Origin: Methanobacteriota archaeon
Lineage (GTDB): Archaea > Halobacteriota > Halobacteria > Halobacteriales > Halalkalicoccaceae
DNA: 5,815 nucleotides
NCBI GenBank assembly: GCA_022561895.1
Contig: JADFQH010000175.1
Location: forward strand, 663 to 6,477
Direction of reading: 5' to 3'
Both the position numbers and the translations under genes were made by a program. A model generated the notes under the pieces. The model saw only the letters and a list, made by a program, of their open reading frames with translations, had not been told where the DNA came from and did no database searches. This document shows positions 1-5,770 of this stretch, piece after piece (position 1 is the first letter of the stretch; each line of letters opens with the position of its first letter).

Positions 1-17
1 AAGCCTCTGTCCGTTGG

Positions 18-23
18 TATAGT
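18..23 (+). promoter_or_regulatory. Possible TATA box for the oxidoreductase gene
   Basis: The hexamer TATAGT lies in a locally AT-richer stretch upstream of the first gene. Archaeal transcription usually starts about 26-27 bases after the TATA centre. That would put the start near base 47 and give a 5' leader of about 30 bases before the ATG at 77. No clear upstream BRE is visible, and the window edge limits context. The GAGGGA just before the ATG is too close to act as a normal ribosome binding site. This is a weak, position-based call. Confidence 0.25.
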
Positions 24-76
24 ACAATTGCCCGGTAGCCCAATTCTCTTGTCGCCAAGGCGAGAACCGAGGGACG

Positions 77-1081
77 ATGGACGACCGAAACCGCCAGTGG
101 ATTCTACGGAACCGACCCGAGGGAAAGCCGGCCGAGGAGGACTTCGAACTCGAAGAGAGCGAGATACCCGAACCGGAAGCGAACGAGGTGCTCGTGCGAA
201 CGCGCTATCTCTCGGTCGATCCGTACATGCGTGGGCGGATGCGCGAGGGTGAGTCGTACGCCGAGTCGTGGGAGGTCGGCGAGGTGATGCAGGCGGGCGT
301 CGTCGGCGAGGTCGAGCAGTCAAGTCATGCCGATTTCGAGGAAGGCGACATCGTCACCGGCAACCTGCGGTGGGCGGAGTATTCGGTGGCGCTCGGGAGC
401 GAACTTTCACTTGTGGATCCCGACCTCGCACCGATCTCGACCGCAGTCGGCGTCCTTGGAATGCCCGGTCGAACCGCCTACTTCGGCACGCTCGACGTCG
501 CCGAGCCAAAGCCGGGCGACACGATGGTCGTCTCCGGAGCGGCGGGCGCGGTCGGCTCGGTCGTCGGCCAGATCGCCCGACTAGCGGGCGCTCGCGTCGT
601 CGGAATCGCCGGCTCCGATCGAAAATGCGAGTGGCTCACCGACGACCTCGGATTCGACGGCGCGGTGAACTACAAAGAGGAGAACGTCCGCGAAGCACTC
701 GATTCGGCGTGTCCCGATGGGATCGACGCCTACTTCGACAATGTGGGTGGCGAGATCACCGATGCGGTCTTTGCCAACCTGAACAGGGATGCACGAGTCG
801 CGGTTTGCGGGCAGATTTCGCTGTACAACGCGACCGAGCGTCCGACCGGGCCTCGGAAGCTGATGACGCTGATCGAGAAGACCGCCCGTATCGAGGGCTT
901 TCTGGTGTTCGATTACGTCGCGCGGTTCGAGGAGGCGACGAAGCGGCTGGGTGGGTGGGTAAGCGAGGGCGAGATCCAGTACGAGGAAACGGTTACGGAG
1001 GGGTTCGAGAACGTTCCGGCGGCGTTCATCGGCCTGTTCGAGGGTGAGAACATCGGCAAACAGGTGGTGAACGTCGAGTAA
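77..1081 (+). CDS. NADP-dependent oxidoreductase, MDR superfamily (prostaglandin reductase/CurA-like)
   Basis: This is a 334-residue cytoplasmic enzyme of the zinc-independent medium-chain dehydrogenase/reductase group that includes leukotriene B4 12-hydroxydehydrogenase/prostaglandin reductase and E. coli CurA. Family members reduce the C=C bond of alpha,beta-unsaturated ketones or aldehydes with NADPH. Visible hallmarks are the N-terminal oxidoreductase domain with SVDPYMRGRM (46-55), the Rossmann nucleotide-binding loop SGAAGAVGS (153-161), GSDRK (179-183) where family members contact the NADPH 2'-phosphate, DNVGGE (221-226), GQIS (245-248), and the terminal IGKQVV (326-331). The length is normal for the family, and no structural zinc cysteine cluster is present. 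The start is firm because the frame upstream of this ATG has a stop (bases 20-22) and no better start codon. The substrate cannot be read from the sequence; detoxification of reactive carbonyls is a reasonable inference. A 94-bp gap separates it from the rhomboid gene downstream, so co-transcription is possible but not shown. Confidence 0.93.
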   Translation: MDDRNRQWILRNRPEGKPAEEDFELEESEIPEPEANEVLVRTRYLSVDPYMRGRMREGESYAESWEVGEVMQAGVVGEVEQSSHADFEEGDIVTGNLRWAEYSVALGSELSLVDPDLAPISTAVGVLGMPGRTAYFGTLDVAEPKPGDTMVVSGAAGAVGSVVGQIARLAGARVVGIAGSDRKCEWLTDDLGFDGAVNYKEENVREALDSACPDGIDAYFDNVGGEITDAVFANLNRDARVAVCGQISLYNATERPTGPRKLMTLIEKTARIEGFLVFDYVARFEEATKRLGGWVSEGEIQYEETVTEGFENVPAAFIGLFEGENIGKQVVNVE

Positions 1082-1085
1082 GGAG

Positions 1086-1155
1086 TCCGTACTGTCGTCA
1101 AATCAACCGTGCACTTGTAACTGCAGGCAGTACATTGAGGCATCGCTCCGTACTG
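1086..1155. repeat. Paired TCCGTACTG direct repeat with an inverted partial copy, between genes 1 and 2
   Basis: The 9-mer TCCGTACTG occurs at 1086-1094 and again at 1147-1155. The inverse of its core (CAGTAC) lies between them at 1128-1133. Together they fill most of the 94-bp gap between the oxidoreductase stop codon and the rhomboid start. The inverted copy could pair with either flanking copy in RNA, giving two mutually exclusive short stems. They could also be protein-binding half sites, or chance. No clear TATA box or terminator is otherwise seen in this gap. Confidence 0.4.
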
Positions 1156-1175
1156 AGTGATACAGGGATGGGGAG

Positions 1176-2774
1176 ATGGAGTGGGTAACGGAGGCGGCGA
1201 CAGCAACGACAGTCGGGCGGGTCGTCGTTCTGGTGATGCTACTCGTCACGGGTGGGGTGCTCGCGCGCGCCGTTTCGCTACGAGCGCACTACGACCAGCT
1301 CGACGAGCGGCTGTTTCTGGGCGTGCCGTGGGGAACGCTGCTCGCTGCGAGTACGATCCTTGCGGTCTACCTGTTCGTCCAGAGCGGACTCTCTAGCTGG
1401 CAGGAGCCGGTGACGATCCCCTACGTCGCACGCAGCTACTTCGATCCGTTCGGGATGGTCGTCGGGCCGTTCGCCCACCAGGATCCGGGCCATCTCATCG
1501 GGAATCTCACCGCGTTGCTCGTCGTCGGCCCGATCGCGGAGTACATCTACGGCCATCATGAGGGCTCGCGGTTCGGGCCGGTCGGTCGCGTTTCGCTGTT
1601 CGTGGGCGCGCTGTTCGCCGTCGGACTGGCGACGAGCCTGTTCTCGTGGACGAATTTGATCGGTTTTTCGGGAGTGACGTTCGCGCTCGCGGGGTTCGTC
1701 CTCGTTCGCTACCCCATCCTCTCGGTGCTCGCCGTCGTGTTTCGAGAGCTGGTCAGCGAGATCGTTCGCGCGATAGAGGATCCGATCCTCACGCCGAGTG
1801 AGGTGGGAGCCACCGCCCAATGGTTCGATATTGCGATTCAGGGCCATGCCTTCGGCTTTCTTCTCGGTGTGCTCTGTGGGATCGCCCTGCTTCGCCGCCG
1901 CAACGAACAGTCAGCCTCGTTCGAGCGTCTCTGGCTGGGCGCACTGTTGGTGATAAGCTCGAAGTCGCTGTGGGCGTGGTGGGTCCCCGGTATCGACGGC
2001 GCGGTCGTCTATCCGGGTCTCGGCATCGGACTCGTCCTTGCAAGCTCGCTCCTCATCGCCTGCGCGGTTTACACGGGTGAAGAACGGCTTCTCGGAAGGT
2101 GGACGTGGTCGGAGATAGCGACGGCGACCCTCGTAGCGGTGCTCCTTTTCGCGGCCGTCCTCGCCGTGCCAGCTCATCTCACGGCCGTCGACGGCGGGGA
2201 ACGAAACGAGAGCGTACAGGTCGACGAATACACCGTTAGCTACGAGGAAGAGCCAGCGGTCAGAACCACGCAGGCGGGCGAGGTTCCGAACGTCTTTGCG
2301 AGCGAGTCATCGGATGAGGGCGGCGTCGTGGTCGTCAACGACGAGCGGGAGTTCTGGACGATCGCCGCCACCGAAGACGAGCTCGAAGCGACCGGCGAGG
2401 CGACGGTTCGAGTCGGTGGAGTCGGATGGGTCGAGACGATCGATGTCGAGCGCAACGGGTGGGAAACCGGCGGTGAAACGGTGTACACGATTCACATTAC
2501 GGCGACCGATCGCCCGCCAGAACAGGTGTACGCATCCGATTCCGCGAAGGCCGATGCCGTGGTGGATAGCCGCGAGATCATAATCGAATCCGGTGAACAC
2601 TCGTTCGTCCTCGTCGTCGAAGACGAAAACGGAGGGAGTGAGCGAGTTTCGGTTCCCGAAGAGGGTGGATCGGTGAGCGCGAGCGGAGTTGAAATCCACC
2701 ACGAGGACGATCGGCTGATCGCGAGCGATGGGGGGAACCAAACCGTGATCGCGACGCAAGAGGAGTACGATTAG
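1176..2774 (+). CDS. Rhomboid family intramembrane serine protease with C-terminal ectodomain
   Basis: This is a 532-residue polytopic membrane protein. Rhomboids cleave transmembrane substrates within the membrane using a Ser-His dyad. All core residues are visible by alignment to E. coli GlpG. HQDPGHLIGN (101-110) gives H101, H106 and N110, matching GlpG H145/H150/N154 (oxyanion site). GFSG (163-166) holds nucleophile S165, and GHAFGFLLG (223-231) holds catalytic H224. Likely membrane spans are about 13-32, 54-71, 108-125, 137-156, 160-178, 221-240, 252-270, 279-298 and 314-335, with 180-198 possible. That is more than the six of the minimal rhomboid core. Residues from about 338 to 532 form a soluble, acidic, apparently beta-rich domain that I cannot assign to a family. 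The ATG at 1176 is the first usable start in this frame. The stop overlaps the stop of the convergent regulator gene. Its cellular substrates are unknown. Confidence 0.93.
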   Translation: MEWVTEAATATTVGRVVVLVMLLVTGGVLARAVSLRAHYDQLDERLFLGVPWGTLLAASTILAVYLFVQSGLSSWQEPVTIPYVARSYFDPFGMVVGPFAHQDPGHLIGNLTALLVVGPIAEYIYGHHEGSRFGPVGRVSLFVGALFAVGLATSLFSWTNLIGFSGVTFALAGFVLVRYPILSVLAVVFRELVSEIVRAIEDPILTPSEVGATAQWFDIAIQGHAFGFLLGVLCGIALLRRRNEQSASFERLWLGALLVISSKSLWAWWVPGIDGAVVYPGLGIGLVLASSLLIACAVYTGEERLLGRWTWSEIATATLVAVLLFAAVLAVPAHLTAVDGGERNESVQVDEYTVSYEEEPAVRTTQAGEVPNVFASESSDEGGVVVVNDEREFWTIAATEDELEATGEATVRVGGVGWVETIDVERNGWETGGETVYTIHITATDRPPEQVYASDSAKADAVVDSREIIIESGEHSFVLVVEDENGGSERVSVPEEGGSVSASGVEIHHEDDRLIASDGGNQTVIATQEEYD

Positions 2775-3448
2775 CGATCGGGAAGGGCTTCGCCCGCGTT
2801 CTCGCGCCCCCACGCGAGGGCGTTTTTGATGAAGGTTTTGTGCGCTCTGCGCAGGCGCTCGGAGACGGCCTGATGGGAGATGTCGAACTCCGCTGCTAAC
2901 CCCTCGATATCGATCTCCCGAGGGATCTCGTAGTAGCCCCGGTCGAGCGCGGTGACGAGGGTAGTGTACTGCTCTTCGGTGAGACCGAATCGTCCGTGGC
3001 GCGTCTCGTCCATCTCGTAGATCGCCCGGATCGAGACCTCGAACTCGGAGTGTGAAAAGAAGTCGTGGGTCGCAGAGAGCGAGTCACGGTCGGGAAACAG
3101 GACGCGAAAGATCCAGCCATCGCTCGATCCACGGGCGTTGAGCACCGTCGCGTGATCCTCGGTAAGGATGCGAACTAATACTCGAGTCCGATAGACCCAG
3201 TCCATCCGGAGGAGATACTCGCCGTCGTACTCGTCCAGTAACTCGACGTCCGCGACCGTCGAATCCTCCGCAAGCGCCGCCTCCAACCCCGGAAGATCCC
3301 CGGTCATCGCCCAGAGATACGGGATCGTGATCGACTGGTCGTGTGCAACCACCCGCACGAGTTCGAACGTCGCGTCCGGCACGACAGAAAGCGTTTCTCC
3401 GAGCGCGAACCGCTGAGTAGGAACCTCGACTTCCGCGATCGTACCCAT
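2771..3448 (-). CDS. HTH_10 transcriptional regulator (bacterio-opsin activator-like)
   Basis: This is a 225-residue DNA-binding regulator of the haloarchaeal Bat-like group. Residues 1 to about 150 resemble the Bat-associated sensory domain, beginning MGTIAEVEVP followed by FALGETL (14-20). Residues about 155-210 form the HTH_10 domain, with LTEEQYTTLVTALDRGYYEIPRE leading into the recognition region DISHQAVSERLRRAHK (189-204). The frame is open upstream to an ATG at 3587-3589, which would give 272 residues. I chose the ATG at 3446-3448 for two reasons. The family pattern starts exactly there, and a TATATG box is centred about 27 bases upstream, as expected for a leaderless haloarchaeal transcript; the longer form would translate through this promoter. 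The 3' end overlaps the rhomboid stop by 4 bp. The divergent membrane hydrolase gene is the obvious candidate target, but its ligand and regulon are unknown. Confidence 0.9.
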   Translation of the reverse strand: MGTIAEVEVPTQRFALGETLSVVPDATFELVRVVAHDQSITIPYLWAMTGDLPGLEAALAEDSTVADVELLDEYDGEYLLRMDWVYRTRVLVRILTEDHATVLNARGSSDGWIFRVLFPDRDSLSATHDFFSHSEFEVSIRAIYEMDETRHGRFGLTEEQYTTLVTALDRGYYEIPREIDIEGLAAEFDISHQAVSERLRRAHKTFIKNALAWGRENAGEALPDR

Positions 3449-3472
3449 TACCGTCCCATCGACACCAACGTA

Positions 3473-3478
3473 CATATA
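3473..3478 (-). promoter_or_regulatory. TATA box for the HTH_10 regulator (leaderless)
   Basis: On the minus strand the hexamer TATATG lies with its centre about 27 bases from the A of the ATG at 3448. This matches the usual archaeal distance from TATA box to transcription start, so transcription should begin at or next to the start codon. No convincing BRE is seen upstream. The placement is the main argument for the shorter gene start. Confidence 0.6.
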
Positions 3479-3506
3479 CTGTCGGTCACGAGTTCTGTGA
3501 TGCGAG

Positions 3507-3540
3507 TTAACAAACGTAGGCAGAAGGGTATTAACAACGT
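3507..3540. repeat. Imperfect direct repeat TTAACAA(A)CGT in the divergent promoter region
   Basis: TTAACAAACGT at 3507-3517 recurs as TTAACAACGT at 3531-3540, one base shorter. The start-to-start spacing is 24 bases, a little over two helical turns. The second copy overlaps the possible TATA box of the rightward gene, so a protein bound there could block or recruit transcription factors. Occupation by a regulator is inference only. Confidence 0.4.
3529..3534 (+). promoter_or_regulatory. Possible TATA box for the membrane hydrolase gene
   Basis: TATTAA lies in the AT-rich part of the divergent intergenic region. A start 26-27 bases after its centre falls near 3558, leaving a leader of about 8 bases before the ATG at 3567. 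Such short leaders are common in haloarchaea. No Shine-Dalgarno sequence precedes the ATG, consistent with this. Confidence 0.4.
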
Positions 3541-3546
3541 GTACAC
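3539..3546. repeat. Perfect 8-bp palindrome GTGTACAC
   Basis: This self-complementary octamer sits between the possible TATTAA box and the expected transcription start of the rightward gene, where a bound repressor would block initiation. It lies one base from a second palindrome at 3548-3560. An operator role is inferred from position only. Confidence 0.4.
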
Positions 3547-3547
3547 A

Positions 3548-3560
3548 ATCATCAGATGAT
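3548..3560. repeat. Perfect 13-bp palindrome ATCATC-A-GATGAT
   Basis: Two 6-bp arms flank a single central A, ending 6 bases before the ATG of the membrane hydrolase gene and covering its predicted transcription start. A 1-base spacer cannot form a good RNA hairpin, so a DNA-binding dimer is the more natural reading. The adjacent HTH_10 regulator is the nearest candidate protein. Confidence 0.45.
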
Positions 3561-3566
3561 CGAACT

Positions 3567-4160
3567 ATGTGGCCATGGGAACACGTCATCGTCGGCTACG
3601 TTGCCTACTCGCTGTTCAGCCATCTCGTTTATCGGGAGTCGCCAAGCGGGGCGTCAGCCGTTGCAGTCGTGTTCGCCTCGTTGCTCCCGGATCTGATCGA
3701 CAAACCGCTGGCGTGGCAGTTCGGCGTCTTTCCCGGTGGCTATGCCATCGGTCACTCCATCTTCTTCGCCGTGCCGCTTTCGATCTTCGTGGGGGTACTC
3801 GCCCATCACTGGGGTAGAACGCAGGTCGGGCTCGCCTTCGCCATCGGCTATCTGCTCCACCTGCCGAGCGATCTGCTCCCCCCGTACGTCGAAACGGGGG
3901 AGATCCCGTTCGAACGGATCCTCTGGCCGATCGAGCAGGCAGAGAGCCCCGATCACGGCGGGCTGATCGACGGCTTTTTCAACAACTTCCTGCCCTACGT
4001 AACCCAGCTAGGGAGCATGGAGCTGACGCCGTATCTCTACATGCAGTTCGCGCTCGCGGGCTTTGCGTTCCTGCTCTGGATCTATGACGGGATGCCGATC
4101 CTTCGAGAGCTCGTCCTCGGAACCTACCGGCGAGTGGGAAGCCCGAGCGGTCGTAGCTGA
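3567..4160 (+). CDS. YdjM-type putative membrane-bound metal-dependent hydrolase (DUF457-like)
   Basis: This 197-residue polytopic membrane protein resembles the YdjM/DUF457 family, usually annotated as membrane-bound metal-dependent hydrolases; the reaction is not established. Visible family features are an N-terminal His (H6 in WEHVIVGYVAYS), LLPDLIDKP (39-47) with D42, D45 and K46, GHSIFF (62-67) with H63, and GYLLHLPSDLL (94-104) with H98 and D102. These His/Asp residues at membrane edges are the likely metal ligands. Probable membrane spans are about 27-43, 60-80, 86-104 and 156-173, with a weaker one at 8-22. A soluble segment, about 105-150, contains PDHGGLIDGFFNN. The ATG at 3567 begins exactly at the family's usual N-terminal motif, so the start is firm. 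It is transcribed away from the HTH_10 regulator gene, from a palindrome-rich intergenic region. Confidence 0.85.
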   Translation: MWPWEHVIVGYVAYSLFSHLVYRESPSGASAVAVVFASLLPDLIDKPLAWQFGVFPGGYAIGHSIFFAVPLSIFVGVLAHHWGRTQVGLAFAIGYLLHLPSDLLPPYVETGEIPFERILWPIEQAESPDHGGLIDGFFNNFLPYVTQLGSMELTPYLYMQFALAGFAFLLWIYDGMPILRELVLGTYRRVGSPSGRS

Positions 4161-4170
4161 CACGAGAAAC

Positions 4171-4189
4171 GAACACGAATCGTGAGTTC
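4171..4189. repeat. Inverted repeat GAACACGA-a-TCGTgaGTTC
   Basis: The perfect core is CACGA-A-TCGTG (4174-4184). The outer arms GAAC and GTTC extend the match across a 2-base bulge. It starts 11 bases after the membrane hydrolase stop codon. No T-run follows, so it is not a standard terminator; an operator or weak 3' structure is possible. Confidence 0.4.
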
Positions 4190-4224
4190 GACACGGTAGA
4201 TCGAAGGAAACGGACGGCGATAGG

Positions 4225-4239
4225 GTGTGAATCGCACAC
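4225..4239. repeat. Inverted repeat GTGTG-aatcg-CACAC
   Basis: Perfect 5-bp arms surround a 5-base spacer. The spacer region shares GAATCG with the core of the palindrome at 4174-4184, 52 bases upstream. It could form a short RNA hairpin in the 3' region of the hydrolase transcript, or be a regulator site upstream of the lipoprotein gene. Confidence 0.35.
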
Positions 4240-4253
4240 ACGATAAACCGGTG

Positions 4254-4290
4254 TTTCAGCCCGTTTAAGAGGGTTATGGATGGGCTAAAA
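4254..4290. repeat. Interrupted palindrome TTTCAGCCC / GGGCTAAAA flanking a TTTAAG box
   Basis: The arms at 4254-4262 and 4282-4290 match at 8 of 9 positions across a 19-base spacer. The spacer holds TTTAAG (4264-4269), which resembles a haloarchaeal TATA box. If that box is used, transcription would start near 4293, leaving a leader of nearly 50 bases. A symmetric site around a TATA box would be a natural operator; alternatively it is a stem-loop ending transcription of the hydrolase gene. Confidence 0.35.
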
Positions 4291-4311
4291 CTCGTTTTGG
4301 ACCGGAATAGC

Positions 4312-4320
4312 AAAAAGTAT
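4312..4320 (+). promoter_or_regulatory. Possible promoter element for the lipoprotein gene
   Basis: The AT-rich stretch AAAAAGTAT is centred about 25 bases before the ATG at 4341, close to the spacing expected for a leaderless transcript. It is a poor TATA match, and no Shine-Dalgarno sequence is present. It competes with TTTAAG at 4264 as the promoter. Confidence 0.3.
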
Positions 4321-4340
4321 GTAGACCCTATGTCGCTCCA

Positions 4341-5726
4341 ATGGATCGGAAACCAAACCGTCGACACTTCCTCACAGCAGTAGGTGCCGGTACGTTCGCC
4401 CTTGCGGGTTGTACAGACTCCCTCGGCGACCTGACTGGCTCCGGAAACGGTGAAGACGGTGATGAGGGTGGTAATGGGGATGAAGGCCTACTCAATGGCG
4501 ACGACGAACAGCAGGCGACGCCGCCCGCGATCGACAGCGGCGAACTGGTCAGCGATTTCGAGGAGGATTTTGACGAATGGTTCGCGCTCGACGGCGAGCT
4601 CGCGGCTGACGAAGAGCAGGCACTCACCGGCGGTCAGTCGATGCGGATCGACGGCGAGGGCGCGTCGGCCAGTATCGGACGAGCGTTTCCAGATGGACTC
4701 GACATTGAGGGCCATCACCTCTCGCTTGCGCTTCGGGTCGACAACCCTCGTCCCGCACGGGTGACTGTCCGGCTGTTCGCACCGGGGCAAGCAGATCAGC
4801 TCTGGAGCACTCGTACAGTCCTCAGCCCCTACGAGGGCTGGCTCCGAATGGACGTCGGCTACAGCGGCCAACGCGGCGAGCCGTTTCTCGATGATATCCA
4901 GGAGATCCAGATCACGCTCGACGATCCGAACGCCGAAGAAAGCGACGCTGAAGAGGACGACGGTGCCGATGCAGCCGAAGAAGAAGCGGAGGCCGACGAC
5001 GAGGACGCTGGCGACGGGATCACGTTCTTTGTCGATGATCTTCGGATGACGCCCGCGGCCGATCAGGGCTACGTCATGCTCACGTTCGACGACAACGTCT
5101 TGAGTCAGTACGAAAACGCATTTCCGATGTTCGAGGAACGCGATATGCAGGGAGTAGCCGCGGTGATTCCGCCAACACTCAACCGGCCCGAACGGCTCTC
5201 GATCGATCAGCTGAGAGAGATGCGCGATGCTGGTTGGGATATTTCCGCTCACGCCGAACGCAGCGATGGACTTGGCGATATGGACCCCGAAGAGGCCCGC
5301 GAGGCACTACAGTCCGATCACGAGTATCTCGACAATCGCGGGTTCGCCGAGGGTGCACGTTCGCACTTCGTCCCGTACCACAACGTCAATGAGGAGGTCG
5401 TCGAGATCACTCGCGAGTACTACGATCTGAACTCCTACTTCGGCGGGACGCCGAACGCAGTGCCGTTTACCGATCCGATGCACCTCTCGCGGGTCGACAT
5501 GCACGATATCGAGGGCTTTACGTCGATGATCGATATGGCCGCAGAGCACAACCAGCTCGCGATCGGACTCGCCCACGGGGTCGTTCCCGAGGACGAGGTC
5601 GGTGACGACCCACTCGCGGACATGACGACCGAGCAACTAGAAGAACTGCTCGATTACATCGAAGAGAGCGACGTCCAGCTCGTCACCGCCTCGGATCTGC
5701 TCGATTCGGATCCGGACGATCTGTAA
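4341..5726 (+). CDS. Tat-exported lipoprotein with jelly-roll-like and divergent polysaccharide deacetylase (NodB) domains
   Basis: This is a 461-residue surface protein. The N-terminus has a twin-arginine signal (RRHFL, 7-11) and a lipobox ALAGC ending at C24, so the mature protein should be lipid-anchored outside the cell. A Gly/Asp/Glu-rich linker follows (about 33-60). Residues about 67-237 look like a beta jelly-roll, carbohydrate-binding-like module ending in FFVDDLRM (229-236), interrupted by a very acidic stretch at about 196-226. Residues about 243-455 resemble the NodB/CE4 fold: YVMLTFDD (244-251) carries the expected base D250 and metal ligand D251; H304 in ISAH fits the first metal His; H412 in IGLAHG fits the catalytic His motif near the end. 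The usual second metal His, four residues after the first, is S308, and the RxP motif appears as FVPYH (343-347) without the Arg. It is therefore deacetylase-like, but activity on N-acetylated glycans is uncertain. The ATG directly precedes the Tat signal, so the start is firm. Confidence 0.88.
   Translation: MDRKPNRRHFLTAVGAGTFALAGCTDSLGDLTGSGNGEDGDEGGNGDEGLLNGDDEQQATPPAIDSGELVSDFEEDFDEWFALDGELAADEEQALTGGQSMRIDGEGASASIGRAFPDGLDIEGHHLSLALRVDNPRPARVTVRLFAPGQADQLWSTRTVLSPYEGWLRMDVGYSGQRGEPFLDDIQEIQITLDDPNAEESDAEEDDGADAAEEEAEADDEDAGDGITFFVDDLRMTPAADQGYVMLTFDDNVLSQYENAFPMFEERDMQGVAAVIPPTLNRPERLSIDQLREMRDAGWDISAHAERSDGLGDMDPEEAREALQSDHEYLDNRGFAEGARSHFVPYHNVNEEVVEITREYYDLNSYFGGTPNAVPFTDPMHLSRVDMHDIEGFTSMIDMAAEHNQLAIGLAHGVVPEDEVGDDPLADMTTEQLEELLDYIEESDVQLVTASDLLDSDPDDL
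4926..5018 (+). other. Low-complexity acidic insert within the lipoprotein gene
   Basis: Residues about 196-226 are mostly Glu, Asp and Ala, with no hydrophobic residue larger than Ala. They fall between the strand EIQITLDD and the closing strand ITFFVDDLRM of the jelly-roll-like domain. The run is therefore probably a surface loop expanded by GAA/GAC/GAG codon repetition, not a linker between domains. Length variation among relatives would be expected. Confidence 0.7.
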
Positions 5727-5729
5727 GCC

Positions 5730-5751
5730 TCGAACGGCGTTCGACCGTTTT
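5730..5751 (+). terminator. Possible transcription terminator after the lipoprotein gene
   Basis: The perfect inverted repeat TCGAACG-G-CGTTCGA (5730-5744) begins 4 bases after the stop codon and can fold as a 5-bp stem with a 5-base loop. A short TTTT run follows at 5748-5751, and a longer T run at 5772-5776. Archaeal termination relies mainly on T-rich tracts, so either run could be the actual end point. Confidence 0.4.
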
Positions 5752-5752
5752 C

Positions 5753-5768
5753 GACGATCTGACGATCT
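5753..5768. repeat. Tandem 8-mer GACGATCT x2
   Basis: Two exact adjacent copies of GACGATCT lie downstream of the lipoprotein gene. A third copy is in the last codons of that gene (5715-5722). It is probably a local duplication of a common GC-rich word; no function is evident. Confidence 0.4.
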
Positions 5769-5770
5769 CC

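Noticed and set aside
268..1047. Plus-strand open frame (259 codons) inside the oxidoreductase gene
   Set aside because: The translation is Arg-rich, unlike acidic haloarchaeal proteins, and it overlaps the well-supported MDR gene in another frame.
1278..1847. Minus-strand open frame (189 codons) opposite the rhomboid core
   Set aside because: It is very rich in Arg, Asp and Glu with no domain pattern, and lies opposite the conserved HxxxxHxxxN and GFSG motifs. It is a shadow of the true gene.
2307..2813. Minus-strand 168-codon frame opposite the rhomboid ectodomain
   Set aside because: It overlaps both the rhomboid tail and the 3' end of the regulator, is Arg-rich, and shows no family features.
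3341..3559. Plus-strand 72-codon frame across the regulator 5' end and intergenic region
   Set aside because: It is basic, has no recognisable motif, and covers both the regulator start and the predicted TATA box. It is better explained as chance.
4488..5252. Long minus-strand open frame (254 codons) opposite the lipoprotein gene
   Set aside because: It is antisense to a gene with a clear Tat lipobox and NodB features. Its translation shows no recognisable domain, and long antisense frames are common in GC-rich haloarchaeal DNA.
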